This document shows, one piece after another, positions 18,597 through 27,685 of a DNA stretch of 43,761 nt. Source of the stretch: Nitrososphaerota archaeon. GTDB lineage: Archaea > Thermoproteota > Nitrososphaeria > Nitrososphaerales > CADDZS01. Position numbers and translations under genes: made by a program. Below the pieces are notes generated by a model. That model saw only the letters and a program-made list of their open reading frames with translations, was not told the origin of the DNA and searched no databases. The stretch is from positions 1 to 43,761 of the forward strand of contig JAJPHP010000016.1 of assembly GCA_021325255.1 (NCBI GenBank). Reading direction: 5' to 3'. How positions within the stretch are numbered: position 1 is the stretch's first letter; every line of letters begins with the position of its first letter.

Positions 18597-18756
18597 GAAG
18601 TCAGGAGTCTACTTATGAGGCGGTCTCCATGATCTCTGGGACCCTTGAAGAAGCCATATCAAATATTGATCGTTCTTTCGAAGTTACCGCGTTGTGCTGT
18701 ACATCAGGCAGTTTCTGCGAGGGGCAGGGGTACGATAAAATACTAATCAAAAAATG

Positions 18757-19044
18757 CAGAACTGCGGTGCGAATAATCCGACATTCACCGGCTGGAATCT
18801 GACGCAAATGCATGCCCTTTACAACCAGGCGCTGGCTGACCAGGCGTCGGGCAACATCACCGACCTCCTCAGAGTGAGCAACGCAATGCAGCAACTGAAC
18901 AACGACATTGTGGAGTGGATGTTTGATTTCATACCCGCCTACATTGCGGTCATCACTTCAAACATCCACGGATTCTACTACAACCCGTCTCTGCAGACGG
19001 ACGGCTTTTCTGCGCTCCCAGGCTACTTGGCGGCGCTGTACTGA
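18757..19044 (+). pseudogene. C-terminal fragment of a peptide/oligopeptide ABC binding protein (SBP_bac_5)
   Basis: About 95 residues without a start resemble the end of DppA/OppA-type binding proteins: MHALYNQALADQASGN, then LLRVSNAMQQLNNDIVEWM, IPAYIAVITSNIHGFYYNP and a final GYLAALY. The first ~450 residues expected for the family are absent. The fragment is visibly richer in G+C at third positions than its neighbours. It abuts the truncated isomerase, so the junction at ~18750 is a recombination point. The 186 bp that follow, up to the next gene, show nothing recognisable. Confidence 0.7.
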
Positions 19045-19230
19045 CGGGATGTATCTGCCAGGCGGCGCAACAATATGAGAGCGGAGTTGATCGCGACAAT
19101 TCAAGGCACACTCCACTCGCTCCCGCCCTTCTGCCCGTTTTTCCACAGTTGGCAGGCACGGAGCGGTGATGCAATCCGCCATTTTTGAAGAGCCGAATGC
19201 GCTCCACCGTTAGGGAGAACGGAAAACTTG

Positions 19231-20265
19231 ATGATTGCTGGTTTGTCGGTTGGCCGAGGAGAAAAAGTATCGACCCTCGTGAACGTAAGCCGATTGCCTC
19301 CTTCTACCGCTCACCAACTGCAAATACCAATAACGGTCATCTCCGGGAGTCAAGCCGGACCCACACTGTGCATCACCGCAGGAATGCATTCCACGGAATA
19401 TGCACCAATCGTTGCTTCCCATAAACTTGCGAAAACAGTAATGCCGGAAGATCTCAGTGGAAACCTAGTGATTTTGCCACTTGTGAATCCGTTCGGCGTC
19501 GAAACATTGTCACTACGCGTAAACCCGATTGATAACGTCAACCTGAACAGGATATTCCCGGGCGATCCGAGTCGTTCTGCGAGTTATCAGATGGCCCACT
19601 TCCTTCTGGCCAAGATAATAACTAAAGCAGACTACTACATCGATATTCATTCTGGGGAATTGAACGAATCACTCTATCCATTCGGAATCTACTGCTCCAG
19701 CAGATATGATAATGAACTGAGCCAAAGATCACTCGCATTGCTCCAATGCTTTACTCCGATTACGAATGTCTGGAAAGTGGACCTTACAGAGAAGGAAGAA
19801 GCTGCTGATGAAAGGGGAGAAGACTCCGCAAGTGAGGATGCCCAGTCAGGATTCTCGATAACGCAAGCCTTCAAGAAAAAGGTGGCGTCGGCAATTGTTG
19901 AAATAGGTAACGGCGGCGCGGTGGATCGCGCAACAATAGATATGATCCTGGACTGCTTTCAAAACGTGCTGGCTCACTTGGGGATGAATGGGAAAGCTGG
20001 AGGCTTTGATGAACGCGGCAACCACGCTCTAAAAGTCACGGAGAAGGCGTTTTACCTGAAGATCAACAATAACGGCATAGCCTATCTTTCGGTAAAAGCG
20101 GGCGAGAAAATTCGAGCAGGCGGCAAACTCGCGGAGATTCGGTCACTCCAAGACGATATCTTGGAAACGGTAGTATCGCCCTCGGACTCGATAGTTGTGG
20201 TCGAAAGGGTAAATCCTCTAGTTCGCAGCGGCGATATACTGTTTCTGTTGCTCGGACTATCGTGA
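19231..20265 (+). CDS. Succinylglutamate desuccinylase/aspartoacylase-family zinc hydrolase
   Basis: 344 residues of the M14-like AstE/AspA group. Zinc ligands are visible as GMHSTEYAP (H53, E56) and DIHSGE (H140). AIVEIGNGG near residue 227 supplies the general-base Glu, and VNLNRIFPGDP is the usual NxNRxFPG substrate loop. A C-terminal beta-barrel (ISVKAGEKIRAGGKLAEI-like) ends the protein. Family members hydrolyse N-acyl amino acids. ATG 19231 follows TTG 19228; AGGGAGAACGG precedes both. It sits just inside the left edge of the putatively inverted segment. Confidence 0.83.
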   Translation: MIAGLSVGRGEKVSTLVNVSRLPPSTAHQLQIPITVISGSQAGPTLCITAGMHSTEYAPIVASHKLAKTVMPEDLSGNLVILPLVNPFGVETLSLRVNPIDNVNLNRIFPGDPSRSASYQMAHFLLAKIITKADYYIDIHSGELNESLYPFGIYCSSRYDNELSQRSLALLQCFTPITNVWKVDLTEKEEAADERGEDSASEDAQSGFSITQAFKKKVASAIVEIGNGGAVDRATIDMILDCFQNVLAHLGMNGKAGGFDERGNHALKVTEKAFYLKINNNGIAYLSVKAGEKIRAGGKLAEIRSLQDDILETVVSPSDSIVVVERVNPLVRSGDILFLLLGLS

Positions 20266-20347
20266 ACGGAATGACTCATGGCTAGCCTGGTAGGTACACC
20301 ATTTAACTGCGCCCTATTCTACCCGAATTATATCTCCTCTTCCGCCT

Positions 20348-21253
20348 TCATCTGTCCGCTTCCAAAATCAAAGGCCTTGAGTCTTTTTTTCCTGCAACCT
20401 GCAGGTCCTCATCAACGCTAAGTATAGACTCTATTTCATAAATGAATTTGAAGCCTGGTGAGGTGTCCGGAGGCTTACTTTTTTCAGTAATTTTTAGCTT
20501 CCTGCATGCCTCCTGATATGCCTTCCAAGCTATTGAAAAAAGATGTGACGAGTAGGAAACGAGCTTCACGCCGATGCTGCCATATTCATCGAGCGAGAGG
20601 ACGCTACCATCGGCTAGCGGTGCCGAACAGGTTTGATAAAGCGGAACTGGTATTTCCTTCCCGGCCCTTGTCAGCTGCTCTTTGGTCAACCGTCCCATCA
20701 TGAAAACCATGTCCGCGCCAGCATCAGCGTACAATTTTCCGCGGCGCAATCCCTCATCGAAGCCTTCGATCAGATCAGTCCGTGCTATTATCACGAAGTC
20801 TTTGTCTCGCCTTGCATTGACGGCAGTCTTGAGCTTTTGGACCATGTAATCGCTTGGCTCTATGGCGCCCCCCGACCAATGGAGGCTGCGCTTGTTTGTG
20901 TGGACTAGATCTTCTATGTAGAGACCGGCGGCGCCGACCTGCTCCAATAGTCTCACCGTTCTACGTACGTTCAGCGGCCCGCCGAACCCGTCGTCACAAT
21001 CAACTATTATTGGGATGCTCACACTGTTAACAATTCGCCAAGCCTGTTCTACCATCTCGGTCTGGGTGAGGTATCCAATGTCGGCTTTACCTATGAGAGA
21101 ATAGGAATTTAGTGCACCGCCCATCTGAGCAAACTCGATTCCCTCGTTCTCTGCAATCCGTGCGCTCAGGCAATCCCAAACACTCACCCCTGCGGTGCAA
21201 TTTGCGCGTCCGATAATCTCTCGTAATTTTCGCCTGGGCTCTGACTCTTTCAT
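20348..21253 (-). CDS. Isocitrate lyase/PEP mutase superfamily protein
   Basis: 301 residues of the PEP mutase/2-methylisocitrate lyase barrel: SVWDCLSARIAENEG, VDCDDGFGG (the Mg-binding loop), AAGLYIEDLVHTNK and FVIIARTDLIEGFDEGLRR. The flexible catalytic loop reads NKRSLH where lyases have KKCGH, so the Cys needed for isocitrate-type cleavage is missing. This resembles PEP mutase, phosphonopyruvate hydrolase or oxaloacetate decarboxylase-type members. The substrate is probably a 2-oxo or C3-C4 acid. No phosphonate genes are nearby. Confidence 0.8.
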   Translation of the reverse strand: MKESEPRRKLREIIGRANCTAGVSVWDCLSARIAENEGIEFAQMGGALNSYSLIGKADIGYLTQTEMVEQAWRIVNSVSIPIIVDCDDGFGGPLNVRRTVRLLEQVGAAGLYIEDLVHTNKRSLHWSGGAIEPSDYMVQKLKTAVNARRDKDFVIIARTDLIEGFDEGLRRGKLYADAGADMVFMMGRLTKEQLTRAGKEIPVPLYQTCSAPLADGSVLSLDEYGSIGVKLVSYSSHLFSIAWKAYQEACRKLKITEKSKPPDTSPGFKFIYEIESILSVDEDLQVAGKKDSRPLILEADR

Positions 21254-21362
21254 AGGAACATGCAGAAAAAATCATGGCATGGCAATTTATGGGTTTATGG
21301 ATTGTCGACCGAGGTTTAGAGAAAGGTGAGCGGTTCCATGCTTTCGAAATCGAGAGATCATT

Positions 21363-21734
21363 TCATTTCTCCAAAGCGAATGCTGTCTTCAGAAAGAAGA
21401 ATTGTCTGTCCACGACACCGTGATCCCCTGCGCTCTTAATCAGCTCCTGGCCAAAATCTCCTTTGACTGCAGTTATCGTGGAATCCATATCGGTCGAGCG
21501 TATCAACGCTACGAACTTCCTACTAGACTCTCCCTCAACAATCGACAACCTCCTGACCGATTGTACACCAGCCAGAGATGCGATTCGCCTGAAATGATGC
21601 TGATGGAGCCATTCTTCGAACTCGGGATTCCCGGGAGCATTGTGAAATACGATAATCCATCCCTCCTTCCCACCTTTCTCATCACCAATCTTATCCTCCT
21701 TAACCTCCTCTGGACTTGAAGAACGCATAGCCAT
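21363..21734 (-). CDS. Small EthD/ABM-like ferredoxin-fold protein
   Basis: 123 residues. After a charged N-terminus, WIIVFHNAPGNPEFEEWLHQHHF and VQSVRRLSIVEGESSRKFVALIRS form the beta-alpha-beta pattern of dimeric alpha/beta-barrel proteins such as EthD. The His pair in HQHHF fits that group. The function is unknown. Like the 99-residue protein at 17.5 kb, it accompanies catabolic genes and may be an accessory enzyme. Confidence 0.6.
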   Translation of the reverse strand: MAMRSSSPEEVKEDKIGDEKGGKEGWIIVFHNAPGNPEFEEWLHQHHFRRIASLAGVQSVRRLSIVEGESSRKFVALIRSTDMDSTITAVKGDFGQELIKSAGDHGVVDRQFFFLKTAFALEK

Positions 21735-21883
21735 TTACAAAACCACGAAACCAGCGTTTTGTGCTTCTAAAAATGATTTGTTGTTCTCGAAGCATCTGTT
21801 CTCGAACCATCACGCAAGTTCTCGATAGGTCCACTTAATGTTTTTATGAAGAGTAAGGATGGCACAGTCTGAAACATAAACTA

Positions 21884-22819
21884 ATGTCGGATTCAACGTT
21901 TCCGTTGGTCGGGTGCGAAACTAGGAAGTACTTGAAACGGTTCGGCCTTCCCGAGCAGGAAGGTTACCAACTAAAAACCTCCAACAAACGGTTTCAGGAT
22001 GGCGCGCAATATAGGATCGAATTACCCGGAGTTGAAACTCCAGAAATGATGGAAAAAATGGTTGAACTTCTGGAAGCTAAATCCATCAAATGGCATAGAT
22101 TTGAGCAAACTATTGGAATATTCCGCCTGACCGACTCTGACATCTTGAGAATGGTCGACATCAGCAAGCAGAGGCGCGTTGAACTCGTTCTATCAGTTGG
22201 GCCCAGGACGACATATGACATCGGAGCTGCGATCAGGACCGAGTCAGGTAAGATGATGAGCCACAGGTTGCGAGGCGTCGAGCAGCTCGTGCGGGCCGTC
22301 GAAGATGTGAGGCGCGCGGCTTCACTAGGAGTGAGGGGGATCCTCGTATTTGACGAAGGACTGCTTTGGTTGCTCGATCATATGCGAAAAGACGGTTACA
22401 TCCCAAAGGATATGTCGTTCAAAGCTTCGGCCCACATGGGTCATTGCAACCCTGCCTCTGTGAGACTCTTAGAGTCGATCGGTGCCAACTCCGTAAATGT
22501 GGCTCGGGATCTAGATCTACCGATGATTTCTGCAATCCGAGAGGCCACCAGTTGCACTCTTGATATTCACGTGGACACTACGCAAGCCGCTGGCGGGTTT
22601 ATACGCCACTACGAAGCCCCAGAATTTGTGCGCGTCGCCTCTCCGGTTTTTATCAAAGTGGGACCGTTCGCCGCCGGCAAAAACATCTTCTCTAATTTCA
22701 ATGAAAACTTGGCCATTTTTGTGAAACTAGTTGAAATGGTGCATTATATGATGGCCAAGTATTATCCCACTGCAAAAATGTCTGAGATGGGTGCGGAAGG
22801 CCTTGCCATTCCGAGATGA
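21884..22819 (+). CDS. TIM-barrel protein related to peptidase family U32
   Basis: 311 residues. VELVLSVGPRTTYDIG, ILVFDEGLLWLL, VNVARDLDLPMISAIRE, LDIHVDTTQAAGGFIRHYE and FVRVASPVFIKVGPF have the alternating strand/helix spacing of a barrel and resemble U32-like proteins found in other prokaryotes beside hydantoinase genes. The chemistry of this branch is not established to my knowledge. A TTTTTATGAA element about 35 nt upstream is a plausible TATA box. It is 69 nt from hyuA2 on the same strand, so it may be the first gene of that operon. Confidence 0.6.
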   Translation: MSDSTFPLVGCETRKYLKRFGLPEQEGYQLKTSNKRFQDGAQYRIELPGVETPEMMEKMVELLEAKSIKWHRFEQTIGIFRLTDSDILRMVDISKQRRVELVLSVGPRTTYDIGAAIRTESGKMMSHRLRGVEQLVRAVEDVRRAASLGVRGILVFDEGLLWLLDHMRKDGYIPKDMSFKASAHMGHCNPASVRLLESIGANSVNVARDLDLPMISAIREATSCTLDIHVDTTQAAGGFIRHYEAPEFVRVASPVFIKVGPFAAGKNIFSNFNENLAIFVKLVEMVHYMMAKYYPTAKMSEMGAEGLAIPR

Positions 22820-22888
22820 AATCGTGGACTAATCTTCATCGTCAGGCAGAATATAATGCTGATTGACAAGACCTCAAGGTAAGCAATT

Positions 22889-24988
22889 TTGGCTTCAGCG
22901 GCTTCAGATTCGTACTCAATAGGAATCGACGTTGGTGGAACATTCACGGATCTCGTCCTGAGCAGTGAAGCAACGGGAGAGACTGCCATCGAGAAGGTCC
23001 TCACCACTCCAGCCAATCCCGCGGAAGGAATAATCGATGGAATGAACAGGTTGCTCGAGTCACGGAAGGTCGAATACTCGCAACTCTCCCAAGTAATCCA
23101 TGGCACAACCATCGGCTCCAATACAGTGATTGAGCGAACTGGCGCGAAGGTAGGCTTCGTCACATCGAACGGTCATCGAGACGTGCTTCAAATGGGCAGG
23201 GAGTGGAGATACGACATATACGATTTGGGTATCCGCTTCAATACGCCGCTTGTTCCTCGGAGACTTTGCATGGAGGTAGAGGAGAGGATTCTCCACGACG
23301 GAAAAATCTACAATTCGCTTGATACGCGGCAGCTGCTGCGCACTGTAAGAGAACTAGTAGGCCGTGAAAAGGTCGAAGCACTCGCAATTTCTTTTCTCCA
23401 CGCATACGCGAACCCAATACATGAGAGAAAGGCAAAGGAACTGATTGAGAAGCAATACCCAAGATTATTTGTTTCGATTTCATCAGAAGTCTTGCCCACC
23501 ATCCGAGAGTATGAACGTGCGTCGACAACAGTCACAAATGCGTACATCGGTCCTATCGTAGCTAGATACTTGACCCATCTGGAAGACAAATTGAAGAAGC
23601 GAGGTTTCCGCGGCAGGGTCTTCCTGACGACTAGCGCTGGTGCCTTGATGACAACGGACCTTGCGAGACGCTTCCCGGTCAGACTTTTGGAATCAGGGCC
23701 TGCCGCAGGTGTAGTGATTAGTCAATTCATAGGCGAACGGATTCGACAGGACGATTTGCTCTCGTTCGATATGGGTGGCACGACATCGAAGGGAAGTTTC
23801 ATCATTGAAGGCAAGCCCTTCAAGGTTGACGAGCTCGAGGTCGCCCGAGTCCATCGATACAAGCCCGGGAGCGGCATCCCTCTCAAAGTTCCGAGTATAG
23901 GAATGGTAGAAATAGGCGTTGGTGGTGGAAGTATTGCACAGCTCGACGAACGAGGAGTCATTGCCATTGGGCCTAGAAGCGCTGGAGCTTCGCCAGGACC
24001 AGCCTGCTACGGCTTAGGCGGTGAGGATCCAACGGTCACCGATGCAGACCTAGTCCTTGGTTATCTCAATCCAGAATATTTCCTTGGCGGACGGATGAAG
24101 CTCGACGTTCGGAAAGCAAGCGATACCTTGGACAACGTCGTCGCAAAGAGACTCCATTCTACTACCCTAGATTCTGCGCTGGCGATTTACGAAACCGCAA
24201 ACCAAATGATAGCATCATCCTTTCGATTACACGCTGCTGAAAGGGGCATTGATTACACAAAAGCTTCGATCATCGTGTATGGCGGCGCCGGTCCAATCCA
24301 CGCCACCGGTGTAGCAAAGAGTCTGGGCGTCCGCAGCATCGTATTTCCCATTCATGCGGGAGTGCTCTCTGCATACGGGTTGCTCGTATCACAGGTATCA
24401 TTCGATATTACACAAACAAAGATCGCCTCGTTGGCAGATCTTGGTTCGAAAGAGTATGTCGAGACATTTGAACGGTTGATTCGCGAAACGGGAGGTATTC
24501 TCAAGCGTACCGGCATTCAAGAGCTGAATCGAATAGAAAGAAAGCTCGATATGCGTTATGCGGGCCAAGGATACGAGATTGAGCTAGATCTAGGCGAATT
24601 AAGACCAGATGCAAAGGAGTTCAATGATCTGCCCCGGCGCTTTCAGTCCAAGTACGCGCAGCTCTATAGCGAAAAGCTCTCGGCTGGAGAGCCCGAAATA
24701 GTAAACTTCAGAATCAGCGTATTCTCCGCTCGGAGAAAAGTGAGGGTTGGATTTGGGGGTTCGGGAGAAGCGAAGTCCGTGGGTGCTAGGGAAACCAAAT
24801 CCAGAAGAGCTTACTTCGAGGAGGGATACAAGGATTGCACAGTCATTGATAGGTATTCATTACGTCCTGGCGACAGAATCAGTGGGCCTGCAATTGTGGA
24901 GGAATTCGAGACTACCACAATACTGGACGAGGGCCAGATTGGAGAGGTAGATAAGATGTACAACATAGTTGTCAAACTTACTGCCTAA
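22889..24988 (+). CDS. hyuA: Hydantoinase/5-oxoprolinase family, ATP-binding subunit A (copy 2)
   Basis: 699 residues, same layout as copy 1: GIDVGGTFTDLV, HGTTIGSNTVIERTGAKVGF, SFDMGGTTSKGSF, EIGVGGGSI and RYAGQGYEIELDLG. The two copies share many blocks (NPxYFLGGRMKL, GPAAGV) but are clearly diverged, so they look like old paralogues and not a recent duplication. TTG start with AAGGTAAG upstream. Followed after 22 nt by hyuB2. The predicted role is ATP-dependent opening of a cyclic amide with HyuB2. Confidence 0.9.
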   Translation: MASAASDSYSIGIDVGGTFTDLVLSSEATGETAIEKVLTTPANPAEGIIDGMNRLLESRKVEYSQLSQVIHGTTIGSNTVIERTGAKVGFVTSNGHRDVLQMGREWRYDIYDLGIRFNTPLVPRRLCMEVEERILHDGKIYNSLDTRQLLRTVRELVGREKVEALAISFLHAYANPIHERKAKELIEKQYPRLFVSISSEVLPTIREYERASTTVTNAYIGPIVARYLTHLEDKLKKRGFRGRVFLTTSAGALMTTDLARRFPVRLLESGPAAGVVISQFIGERIRQDDLLSFDMGGTTSKGSFIIEGKPFKVDELEVARVHRYKPGSGIPLKVPSIGMVEIGVGGGSIAQLDERGVIAIGPRSAGASPGPACYGLGGEDPTVTDADLVLGYLNPEYFLGGRMKLDVRKASDTLDNVVAKRLHSTTLDSALAIYETANQMIASSFRLHAAERGIDYTKASIIVYGGAGPIHATGVAKSLGVRSIVFPIHAGVLSAYGLLVSQVSFDITQTKIASLADLGSKEYVETFERLIRETGGILKRTGIQELNRIERKLDMRYAGQGYEIELDLGELRPDAKEFNDLPRRFQSKYAQLYSEKLSAGEPEIVNFRISVFSARRKVRVGFGGSGEAKSVGARETKSRRAYFEEGYKDCTVIDRYSLRPGDRISGPAIVEEFETTTILDEGQIGEVDKMYNIVVKLTA

Positions 24989-25010
24989 CAAGCTGGAAGG
25001 TAATCATATC

Positions 25011-26651
25011 TTGGCAAATCGCGAAAAAGGACTTGGTGTAAGGACTGGTATTCTATGGGATAGGCTTATTTCGATATCGGACGAAGTCTTCAAGACGGTT
25101 GTAAGAACATCATTCTCTTCTGCAGTTCGCGAAGGACACGATGCCTGCTGCGTTCTGCTGGATAGCAAGGGGCGTTCGATAGTGCAGAGTACGCAGAACG
25201 TTCCCTCCTTTATTGGAACGCTCCCAATGACCATGCGCGAGGTCCTAGCAAGATTCGACCTAAAAGACATGGAGGCCGGAGATGTAATCGGCACAAATGA
25301 TCCTTGGTTCGGAACCGGGCACCTTTATGACCTGACAGTCATACGCCCAGTCTTCTTCAAAGGCGAATTACTGTGTTTCACTGGAACTGTAAATCACCTT
25401 CCTGATGTCGGAGGCTCAGGGTACAACGACACTGCAAAGGAAATGTACGAAGAGGGCTTGAACATACCTCCCTCAAAACTCGTTGAGGCGGGCAAGCCAA
25501 ACTCGGACATCATGAGTATCATCGAAAGGAATGTCAGGATGAATGACAAGGTGTTGGGAGACATCCAGGCCGTTATTTCGGCAAATCATCTCGGCGAACG
25601 GAGGCTACTAGAACTTCTGGATGACGAGAAGTTGGGAAGGGAAGACTTCGAAGAGCTTTGCCAAGCGATTATCAGAATGACCCGTTCGGCGATGAAGAAG
25701 GAGCTCGTTAAAGTTCAAGGTTCTTACAGGAGCACCATCCAGGCTGAGGCATTGGACTCAGCAGTACGAATCAAATGCAAAGTATCAATTGATAGCGATA
25801 AAGGAGTTCTGATAGATTACAGCGGAAGTTCAAAGGCGGTTGATGCCGCCATCAACGTTCCATACTCTTACACATACTCCTGGAGCTCCTATGCGATAAA
25901 ATGCGTTTACGCGCCGCTAATTCCCAACAATGAAGGTATTTTCGAGCTAATCAAAGTGGTTGCGCCGGACAATTCCGTTGTCAACATCAAGCCTCCCCAT
26001 GCTGTAGCCGGGCGACATGTACTGGGTCATTACTTGCCGTCTGTCATATTCAGAGCATTGGCAAAAGCAAGCCCTGATAGAGTGATCGCGGATTCCGGTA
26101 TGTGGACGGTAATGTATTTTGATGGGTATAATAATCTGGGGTCGCGGTATTCAGTCCAATATTCTTCGAGCGGTGGGCTAGGTGCTCGGCCAAACGAGGA
26201 TGGAATCTCCTGCTTATCCTTTCCAACCGACGTGTCAAATATTCCAGTGGAAGCATGGGAACAGGTGACAGACCTCCTAGTCGAGGAGAGGAAACTAAGA
26301 GAGAATTCCGAGGGTGCCGGGAAGTATAGAGGCGGATTTGGTCAGGTCGTCACTATCAAGAACATTACGGCAAAGCAGGTCAGCGTATCCGTGAGCTGTA
26401 ATCGAACCCTGTTCGCCCCTCAAGGTCTGAGAGGGGGCCTTGCAGGGACTCGTCGAGAATTCTTCTTCAATGGAAGACCTGCTCCGGGACGTGGCAGATA
26501 CTATTTGAATCCAGGTGACGAGGTAACACTGAAAGACGCTGGAGGGGGCGGGTATCAAAACGTAAGAATGCGTGACAAAAACCTTGTTCGACAAGATATC
26601 AACGAGGGACTAATCACGGTCAATAGGGCGCGACAACTGTATCATAGTTGA
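25011..26651 (+). CDS. hyuB: Hydantoinase B / 5-oxoprolinase family, catalytic subunit B (copy 2)
   Basis: About 546 residues from TTG 25011, preferred over TTG 24969 because GGAAGGT stands ~9 nt upstream and it avoids a 14-residue unconserved extension. It has NDPWFGTGHLYD with the conserved His that copy 1 lacks, GTVNHLPDVGG, EGLNIPPSK and the glycine-rich C-terminus DAGGGGYQNVR. It should form the complex with HyuA2. The stop overlaps a TTG of the following aminotransferase frame, suggesting coupled translation. Confidence 0.88.
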   Translation: MANREKGLGVRTGILWDRLISISDEVFKTVVRTSFSSAVREGHDACCVLLDSKGRSIVQSTQNVPSFIGTLPMTMREVLARFDLKDMEAGDVIGTNDPWFGTGHLYDLTVIRPVFFKGELLCFTGTVNHLPDVGGSGYNDTAKEMYEEGLNIPPSKLVEAGKPNSDIMSIIERNVRMNDKVLGDIQAVISANHLGERRLLELLDDEKLGREDFEELCQAIIRMTRSAMKKELVKVQGSYRSTIQAEALDSAVRIKCKVSIDSDKGVLIDYSGSSKAVDAAINVPYSYTYSWSSYAIKCVYAPLIPNNEGIFELIKVVAPDNSVVNIKPPHAVAGRHVLGHYLPSVIFRALAKASPDRVIADSGMWTVMYFDGYNNLGSRYSVQYSSSGGLGARPNEDGISCLSFPTDVSNIPVEAWEQVTDLLVEERKLRENSEGAGKYRGGFGQVVTIKNITAKQVSVSVSCNRTLFAPQGLRGGLAGTRREFFFNGRPAPGRGRYYLNPGDEVTLKDAGGGGYQNVRMRDKNLVRQDINEGLITVNRARQLYHS

Positions 26652-26680
26652 TTATTAGAGGAAGTGGCTTCTTACAAGAA

Positions 26681-27583
26681 ATGACACCTAACGAAAACCA
26701 AGAACTTTACGTCTGGATCGACGGCGAATTACTGAATAAGGAAAGAGCAGCTGTCTCCGTATGGGACCATGGATTTCTGTATGGTGACGGAGTCTATGAA
26801 GGAATCAGGTCATATGCCGGCGCTGTGCACAGATTGGATGACCACATCGAAAGGCTCTTCGAATCTGCGAAATCTATTCAGATCGACATACAATACAGTC
26901 AGGCTCAGATCGGCAGGGCCGTCGGCGAGACCCTTCTGAAGAATTCCCTCTTCGAGGATGCCCATGTGCGTATCGTCGCCACTAGAGGGGTGGGAAAACC
27001 TGGCCTCGACCCTAGGAGAGCGGTCAAATCGACAACAATCGTGATGTCCTACCCCTTTCCCAAATACTTTGGAGAAAAGGCGGTCAGGCTCCTCATTTCT
27101 TCGGTGAGGAAAAAGTCTCCATACTCAGTCGATGCCAAACTAAAGTCTTTGAACTACATGGATTCCGTTCTCGCAAAACTCCAAGCAAATGCCGCCCAAA
27201 TGGATGATGCAATCTTGCTTGATATGAGTGGTTATGTTGCTGAAGCTACCGGAATGAATGTTTTCGTAGTCAAGGACAACAAGATATCCGTTCCGACTAC
27301 AGGGGCATCACTCGAGGGGATCACCCGCAAGGTCGTCTTGGAAATCGCGTCCCGCCTAGGCTTTAGCGTTGCCGAGACGAATATCACACCGCACGATCTT
27401 TACGTCGCGGATGAAGCATTTCTCACTGGAACCGGCGCTGGAATCGTTCCGATCGATGAGGTCGACGGGAGAAAAGTTGGAAAGGGGGCACGGATCGTTT
27501 TGAAAAGAATCTTAGAAGAATACACAAGGGACATTCACGACAATTCAGTTAACGCTAGCGATATTGTCAAGAAATACACTTGA
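26681..27583 (+). CDS. ilvE: Class IV PLP aminotransferase, branched-chain/D-amino acid type
   Basis: 300 residues of fold-type IV. LYVWIDGELL and WDHGFLYGDGVYEGIRSY match archaeal IlvE-like enzymes. KSLNYMDSVLA holds the PLP lysine (K155 from this start), and YVAEATGMNVFVV plus AFLTGTGAGIVPI bind the cofactor. BCAT and D-amino acid transaminase cannot be separated surely. The EGIRSY motif favours the BCAT side. ATG 26681 is chosen; TTG 26648 overlaps the hyuB2 stop (TTGA) and would add 11 residues. It could transaminate the amino acid released by the hydantoinase route. Confidence 0.82.
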   Translation: MTPNENQELYVWIDGELLNKERAAVSVWDHGFLYGDGVYEGIRSYAGAVHRLDDHIERLFESAKSIQIDIQYSQAQIGRAVGETLLKNSLFEDAHVRIVATRGVGKPGLDPRRAVKSTTIVMSYPFPKYFGEKAVRLLISSVRKKSPYSVDAKLKSLNYMDSVLAKLQANAAQMDDAILLDMSGYVAEATGMNVFVVKDNKISVPTTGASLEGITRKVVLEIASRLGFSVAETNITPHDLYVADEAFLTGTGAGIVPIDEVDGRKVGKGARIVLKRILEEYTRDIHDNSVNASDIVKKYT

Positions 27584-27685
27584 AGCAATTGATACCCTCA
27601 AGCAAGGTATCATTTGGAGTAAAGGCAACTATCGCGTGCTTCGCAGAATTTGGGTGGGTCGCAACTCTTCCTGCAGTCTCAGAAC

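Larger units (their letters stand above)
17853..18597. mobile_element. 745-bp insertion sequence with 17-bp perfect inverted repeats
   Basis: The ends are exact inverted repeats: GAGGATGTCAAGTTATC at 17853-17869 and its complement at 18580-18596. The element carries one DDE transposase gene on the minus strand, now frameshifted. It is flanked by the 4-bp repeat AAGT. Just inside the left end is a perfect 9-bp hairpin (17878-17900, loop TTTTG). Size and the single short DDE gene suggest an IS6-like or related small archaeal IS. The family name is uncertain. Confidence 0.85.
17736..18756 (+). pseudogene. Maleate isomerase/Asp-Glu racemase superfamily gene, N-terminal half, split by an IS
   Basis: The first 39 codons (RHKVSFLIPTFNQIVEYES, VDVYF-like YFYRLKGLS) match the start of maleate isomerase/arylmalonate decarboxylase proteins. 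An insertion sequence follows at 17853. Removing it and one AAGT duplicate restores the frame as KGLS-QESTYEAVSMISGT, continuing to LCCTSGSFCEGQGYDKILIKK with the first catalytic Cys (CTSGS). At about 18750 the similarity stops and the sequence passes into an unrelated binding-protein tail. The missing C-terminal half lies on the opposite strand at 32680-33093. A TATA-like stretch lies near 17695-17708. Confidence 0.82.
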
